Positions 5,620-8,430 of a stretch of 8,430 nt of DNA are shown here, piece after piece. Position 1 is the first letter of the stretch; every line of letters begins with the position of its first letter. The stretch is from Pseudomonadota bacterium (GTDB lineage Bacteria > Pseudomonadota > Alphaproteobacteria > Sphingomonadales > SMXR01), in contig JACZYI010000023.1 of assembly GCA_022571175.1 (NCBI GenBank), positions 6,915 through 15,344 of the forward strand. The letters are read 5' to 3'. The notes below the pieces were generated by a model that saw only the letters and a list, made by a program, of their open reading frames with translations, made no database searches and was not told where the DNA came from. The position numbers and the translations under genes were made by a program.

Positions 5620-7275
5620 CTAGAAGCCCATACCTCCCATGCCACCCATACCGCCCATATCAGGCATGCTACCGCCGCCTGCTGCTTTGTCATCTTCGGG
5701 CAGTTCCGCCACCAGCGCTTCGGTGGTGATCAGGAGACCAGCAACGGATGCCGCATCTTGCAAGGCTGTGCGAACAACTTTGGTCGGGTCGATGATGCCG
5801 GCCTCGATCATGTCCACATATTCTTCCTCCTGGGCATCAAAACCAAAGGTTTTACTCTTCTGATCCAGAAGTTTTCCGGCGATCACTGCACCATCCATGC
5901 CCGCATTTTCCGCGATTTGGCGAACCGGCGATTGCACCGCCCGGCGGACAATATCTATGCCGCGGGTCTGGTCTTCATTTGCGCCCTCCAGACCTTCGAG
6001 TTCTTGAGCCGCGTAAAGAAGAGCAACGCCACCACCGGGAACAACGCCTTCTTCGACAGCGGCGCGAGTGGAATGCAAAGCATCATCAACGCGATCCTTG
6101 CGCTCCCTCACCTCAATCTCGGTTGATCCACCCACACGAATAACCGCAACACCGCCTGAAAGCTTGGCCAGACGTTCCTGCAATTTTTCCTTGTCGTAAT
6201 CAGAGGTGGTGGTCTCGATCTGCGCATTGATCTGGTCGCAGCGAGCCTTGATATCATCTTTTGAACCCGCACCATCAATAATGGTACTGTCATCCTTGTT
6301 GATGGACACCTTCTTGGCAGTGCCCATCATGTCAAGCGTGACATTCTCAAGCTTGATGCCCAGATCCTCGGAAATGACCTGACCGCCAGTCAAGACTGCG
6401 ATGTCTTCCAGCATGGCCTTGCGCCTGTCTCCAAAACCCGGAGCCTTGACGGCCGCAACTTTCAGTCCACCGCGCAGCTTGTTGACCACCAACGTGGCCA
6501 AGGCCTCACCTTCAACATCCTCAGCGATAATCAGCAGAGGACGGCTCGATTGCACCACGGCCTCAAGCAGAGGCAACATGGCTTGCAGATTCCCGAGTTT
6601 GGACTCATGCAGCAGGATGTAGGGATTTTCCAGCTCGACTATCATCTTTTCTGCATTGGTGATGAAATAGGGTGAGAGATAACCACGATCAAACTGCATG
6701 CCTTCGACCACATCCAGCTCTGATTCGAGGCTTTTGGCCTCCTCAACCGTAATCACACCTTCCTTGCCAACTTTTTCCATCGCGTCTGCGATCATAGCAC
6801 CAACCGCGGCATCACCATTGGCCGAGATAGTACCTACTTGGGCGATCTCTTCAGTTGAAGAAATTTTCTTCGAACTGGCCTCAAGGGATTTGACGATATT
6901 AACCACAGCAAGCTCAACACCACGCCGCAGGTCCATGGGGTTCATGCCCGCAGAAACTGATTTACAGCCCTCGCGGAAAATTGACTGGGCCAGGATGGTC
7001 GCGGTGGTAGTGCCGTCACCAGCTTTGTCATTGGTTTTGGACGCTACTTCACGCACCATTTGTGCGCCCATGTTTTCAAAATTGTCCTTGAGCTCTATTT
7101 CCTTGGCAACGGTAACACCATCCTTGGTGATACGCGGTGCGCCGAATGATTTGGCGAGCACAACATTCCGGCCCTTGGGGCCCAGTGTTACTCTGACTGT
7201 GTTTGCCAAAATATCGACACCCCTGAGCATGAGCTCACGGGCCTCGGAGTGAAATTTCACTTCTTTAGCAGCCAT
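5620..7275 (-). CDS. groL: Chaperonin GroEL (Hsp60)
   Basis: A 551-residue group I chaperonin of usual length, forming the double-ring ATP-driven folding chamber with GroES in the cytoplasm. Key features with E. coli-like numbering: VTLGPKGRN (29-37), ITKDG with catalytic D52, DGTTT near residue 87, ITVEEAKSLESELDVVEGMQFDRGY in the apical region, GFGDRR, the RVDDALHSTRAAVEEG stretch holding the Mg-binding Asp equivalent to D398, PGGG, and a Gly-Gly-Met-rich C-terminal tail. Residue 41, Asp in E. coli (VVLDKSFG), is Ala here. Two in-frame ATGs exist, 7281 and 7275: the AAGGA upstream is only four bases from the first and ten from the second, and the second gives the canonical MAAKEVKF start, so it was chosen. 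The gene follows groES by 51 bases in one operon, with a terminator just downstream. Confidence 0.98.
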   Translation of the reverse strand: MAAKEVKFHSEARELMLRGVDILANTVRVTLGPKGRNVVLAKSFGAPRITKDGVTVAKEIELKDNFENMGAQMVREVASKTNDKAGDGTTTATILAQSIFREGCKSVSAGMNPMDLRRGVELAVVNIVKSLEASSKKISSTEEIAQVGTISANGDAAVGAMIADAMEKVGKEGVITVEEAKSLESELDVVEGMQFDRGYLSPYFITNAEKMIVELENPYILLHESKLGNLQAMLPLLEAVVQSSRPLLIIAEDVEGEALATLVVNKLRGGLKVAAVKAPGFGDRRKAMLEDIAVLTGGQVISEDLGIKLENVTLDMMGTAKKVSINKDDSTIIDGAGSKDDIKARCDQINAQIETTTSDYDKEKLQERLAKLSGGVAVIRVGGSTEIEVRERKDRVDDALHSTRAAVEEGVVPGGGVALLYAAQELEGLEGANEDQTRGIDIVRRAVQSPVRQIAENAGMDGAVIAGKLLDQKSKTFGFDAQEEEYVDMIEAGIIDPTKVVRTALQDAASVAGLLITTEALVAELPEDDKAAGGGSMPDMGGMGGMGGMGF

Positions 7276-7326
7276 TTTCATATATCCTTGTTTTGAATGA
7301 TTTCCTGGATCAGATAGGTCCGGGCC

Positions 7327-7617
7327 TTAGCCCTCGACAATGCCCATGATGTCTGATTCCTTCATGATCAACAGCTCTTCGCCATCGATCTTGACCTCGG
7401 TGCCGCCCCATTTTCCAAAGAGGATTCTGTCACCCGCTTTCACATCAAGCGGTGTCACTTTTCCATCTTCTGACTTTGTTCCAGCTCCGACGGCTATAAT
7501 CTCACCTTCGGATGGTTTTTCTTGGGCTGTGTCCGGCAAAATAATGCCGCCAGCGGTCTTTTCTTCCGATTCAATACGCCGGACCAGAACCCGGTCATGT
7601 AGCGGACGAAATTTCAT
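7327..7617 (-). CDS. groS: Co-chaperonin GroES (Hsp10)
   Basis: A 96-residue co-chaperonin forming the heptameric lid of GroEL. The start MKFRPLHDRVLVRR, the mobile loop EEKTAGGIILPDTAQEKP (about residues 18-35, with the GGIIL GroEL-binding segment), then GEIIAVGAG and AGDRILFGKWGGTEVKI are all typical. The ATG at 7617 follows a GAGAGGTG-type ribosome site about ten bases upstream. It is first in the groES-groEL operon, about 77 bases downstream of a CIRCE element and behind an RpoH-like promoter. Length and sequence are normal. Confidence 0.98.
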   Translation of the reverse strand: MKFRPLHDRVLVRRIESEEKTAGGIILPDTAQEKPSEGEIIAVGAGTKSEDGKVTPLDVKAGDRILFGKWGGTEVKIDGEELLIMKESDIMGIVEG

Positions 7618-7693
7618 GTCTTTTCACCTCTCTCATCTTCCTTGGGCTCAAGAGCCATGCTGGAAGGGTTGAATACTAGATTTTTCAGCTAAA

Positions 7694-7720
7694 TTGGCAC
7701 TCGTTGAGTGCGCGTGCTAA
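7694..7720 (-). promoter_or_regulatory. CIRCE operator (HrcA binding site)
   Basis: The plus strand reads TTGGCACTC (7694-7702), a 9-base spacer, then GCGTGCTAA (7712-7720). The consensus is TTAGCACTC-N9-GAGTGCTAA, so each arm differs at one position. The element lies between the promoter and groES, inside the predicted transcript leader, where HrcA binding would block groESL until heat shock. Confidence 0.92.
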
Positions 7721-7733
7721 CAAGCTAGTGGGG

Positions 7734-7761
7734 ATATAGGATTTTGATGCCAGGAGTCAAG
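7734..7761 (-). promoter_or_regulatory. RpoH (sigma32)-type promoter of groESL
   Basis: On the minus strand, CTTGAC (7761-7756) is followed by CCTATAT (7740-7734), with 17 bases between CTTG and CCTATAT. This fits the alphaproteobacterial heat-shock pattern CTTG-N17/18-CYTATNT as I recall it. The same bases also make a fair sigma70 site (TTGACT, 16 bases, TATATC). The implied start near 7727 lies just before CIRCE. Confidence 0.75.
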
Positions 7762-7794
7762 GAAAACATGGCATTCACAGCACACAGGGCTCGC

Positions 7795-7823
7795 TTGATT
7801 TTACCGGGAAACTCGCGTTAAAT
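7795..7823 (+). promoter_or_regulatory. Candidate sigma70 promoter of the ferredoxin reductase gene
   Basis: TTGATT (7795-7800) and TTAAAT (7818-7823) are separated by exactly 17 bases, each with four of six consensus positions. It points away from the groESL promoter and would start transcription near 7830, about 87 bases before the ATG. A TATATT at 7862-7867 is an alternative -10 without a good -35. Confidence 0.4.
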
Positions 7824-7829
7824 CCCCTC

Positions 7830-7895
7830 AATCCTTCGCTATTCGGTGCTGAAATTCTGGTTATATTTTCACATGCGCAAAAACCACGAAGGATT
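7830..7895. repeat. 9-bp inverted repeat in the reductase leader
   Basis: AATCCTTCG (7830-7838) and CGAAGGATT (7887-7895) are perfect inverted copies with 48 bases between them. They lie between the candidate promoter and the gene start. The spacing is long for a single operator; a paired regulator site, a leader helix or chance are all possible. Confidence 0.4.
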
Positions 7896-7916
7896 TGGTG
7901 AATATTGGGGAATTTT

Positions 7917-8430
7917 ATGTCTGATCAGGAGAAGCCCGGTCTGAAGGTTGCGATTATCGGCTCGGGTCCGGCTGGTTATTACACCGCAGAAGCCCTGATC
8001 AAAAAGGCACCCGATACAAAAATTGATATCATTGACCGGCTGCCCACGCCCTACGGACTTATTCGGGGGGGCGTGGCTCCGGATCATCAGTCCATTAAGG
8101 GCGTTATTAAGCGATACCAGAAGACGGCCCTTGAAGAAAATATCTGCTTCCTTGGCAATGTGGAGGTTGGCCGGGATGTCACTTTGGATAAATTAACGGG
8201 GCTTTATGATGCGGTTGTGATTGCCACCGGTGCGCCTTTTGACCGGACTTTGGGCATCCCGGGTGAAGACAAAGCGGGTGTAATTGGCTCGGCAGAATTT
8301 GTCGGCTGGTACAATAGTCACCCGGATTTCGCTAAGCTTGATCCCGACCTTGATGTCACCTCGGTGGCGGTTATTGGCAACGGTAATGTGGCAATCGATG
8401 TGATGCGTGTGCTGGCCAAGACGGTCGGGG
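7917..8430 (+). CDS. Ferredoxin/adrenodoxin NADP+ reductase (FprA type), 5' part
   Basis: The first 171 codons are visible and the frame is open to the right edge, so the gene is cut by the window. It belongs to the glutathione-reductase-like FAD enzymes that pass electrons between NADPH and a ferredoxin (adrenodoxin reductase / FprA type), in the cytoplasm. Seen in order are the FAD Rossmann motif VAIIGSGPAGYY (about residues 11-22), the family block PTPYGLIRGGVAPDHQSIK (43-61), VIATGA (101-106) and the NADPH-binding VIGNGNVAID (152-161). The ATG at 7917 has GGGGA about five bases upstream. It is divergent from groESL. In Alphaproteobacteria such enzymes can feed ferredoxins used in Fe-S cluster or P450 chemistry, but no partner is in the window. 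The C-terminal half is missing, so the family call rests on the N-terminal half. Confidence 0.93.
   Translation, partial: MSDQEKPGLKVAIIGSGPAGYYTAEALIKKAPDTKIDIIDRLPTPYGLIRGGVAPDHQSIKGVIKRYQKTALEENICFLGNVEVGRDVTLDKLTGLYDAVVIATGAPFDRTLGIPGEDKAGVIGSAEFVGWYNSHPDFAKLDPDLDVTSVAVIGNGNVAIDVMRVLAKTVG

Noticed and set aside
6698..7252. 184-codon plus-strand open frame opposite groEL
   Set aside because: Antisense shadow of a highly conserved gene; Ser/Thr-rich low-complexity translation with no domain.
7276..7281. First of the two groEL ATGs (Met-Lys-Met-Ala)
   Set aside because: Only four bases from AAGGA, while the second ATG gives the canonical MAAKEVKF start; the difference is two residues.
7898..7924. 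Eight-codon GTG open frame preceded by AAGGA and overlapping the reductase ATG
   Set aside because: Possible coupling leader, but so short an open frame arises easily by chance and nothing else supports it.
1..8430. Mobile element, CRISPR array, tRNA/rRNA or defence system
   Set aside because: No transposase or phage-like gene, no regularly spaced repeats, no tRNA-like cloverleaf and no defence domains were seen on either strand; nearly all of the DNA is accounted for by housekeeping genes.

Overview
The window looks like chromosomal DNA from an alphaproteobacterium. The evidence is a compact DUF1285 – CoA-type Nudix – DUF6111 – CCA-transferase cluster as seen in that class, an alphaproteobacterial RpoH-type promoter followed by a CIRCE element in front of groESL, and an adrenodoxin-reductase-type ferredoxin reductase. 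Base composition is moderate by eye. I cannot place it below class level. I see no transposase, phage gene, CRISPR array, tRNA or rRNA: this is mostly housekeeping DNA, not an obvious accessory island.

Layout. (1) 1-261, minus: the start of an exported, probably helical-repeat protein, interrupted by an in-frame TAA just after its signal peptide. (2) 399-1340, plus, divergent from it: a flavin-dependent nitronate monooxygenase-like enzyme. It ends one base from the stop of the convergent CCA gene, so its likely terminator hairpin lies inside the CCA coding end. (3) 4085-1342, minus: a tightly packed, partly overlapping four-gene operon: DUF1285 protein, Nudix CoA pyrophosphatase, two-helix membrane protein with an acidic tail (DUF6111), and CCA-adding enzyme. 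Its leader can fold so that the first Shine-Dalgarno is paired. (4) 5355-4147, minus: an OprO/OprP-like outer-membrane porin. (5) 7617-5620, minus: groES-groEL, with an RpoH-like promoter and CIRCE upstream and a strong intrinsic terminator downstream. (6) 7917 to the right edge, plus, divergent from groESL: an NADPH ferredoxin/adrenodoxin reductase cut by the window edge.

How the parts work together. groES and groEL form the chaperonin and show heat-shock activation plus HrcA repression. The four-gene cluster joins tRNA 3'-end maturation with CoA turnover and two proteins of unknown role; its conserved packing suggests co-expression, but a shared pathway is only an inference. The points most worth checking are the nonsense codon in the exported protein gene, the leader hairpin over the DUF1285 Shine-Dalgarno, and a 39-nt in-frame duplication that copies the CCA start region inside the DUF6111 acidic tail.
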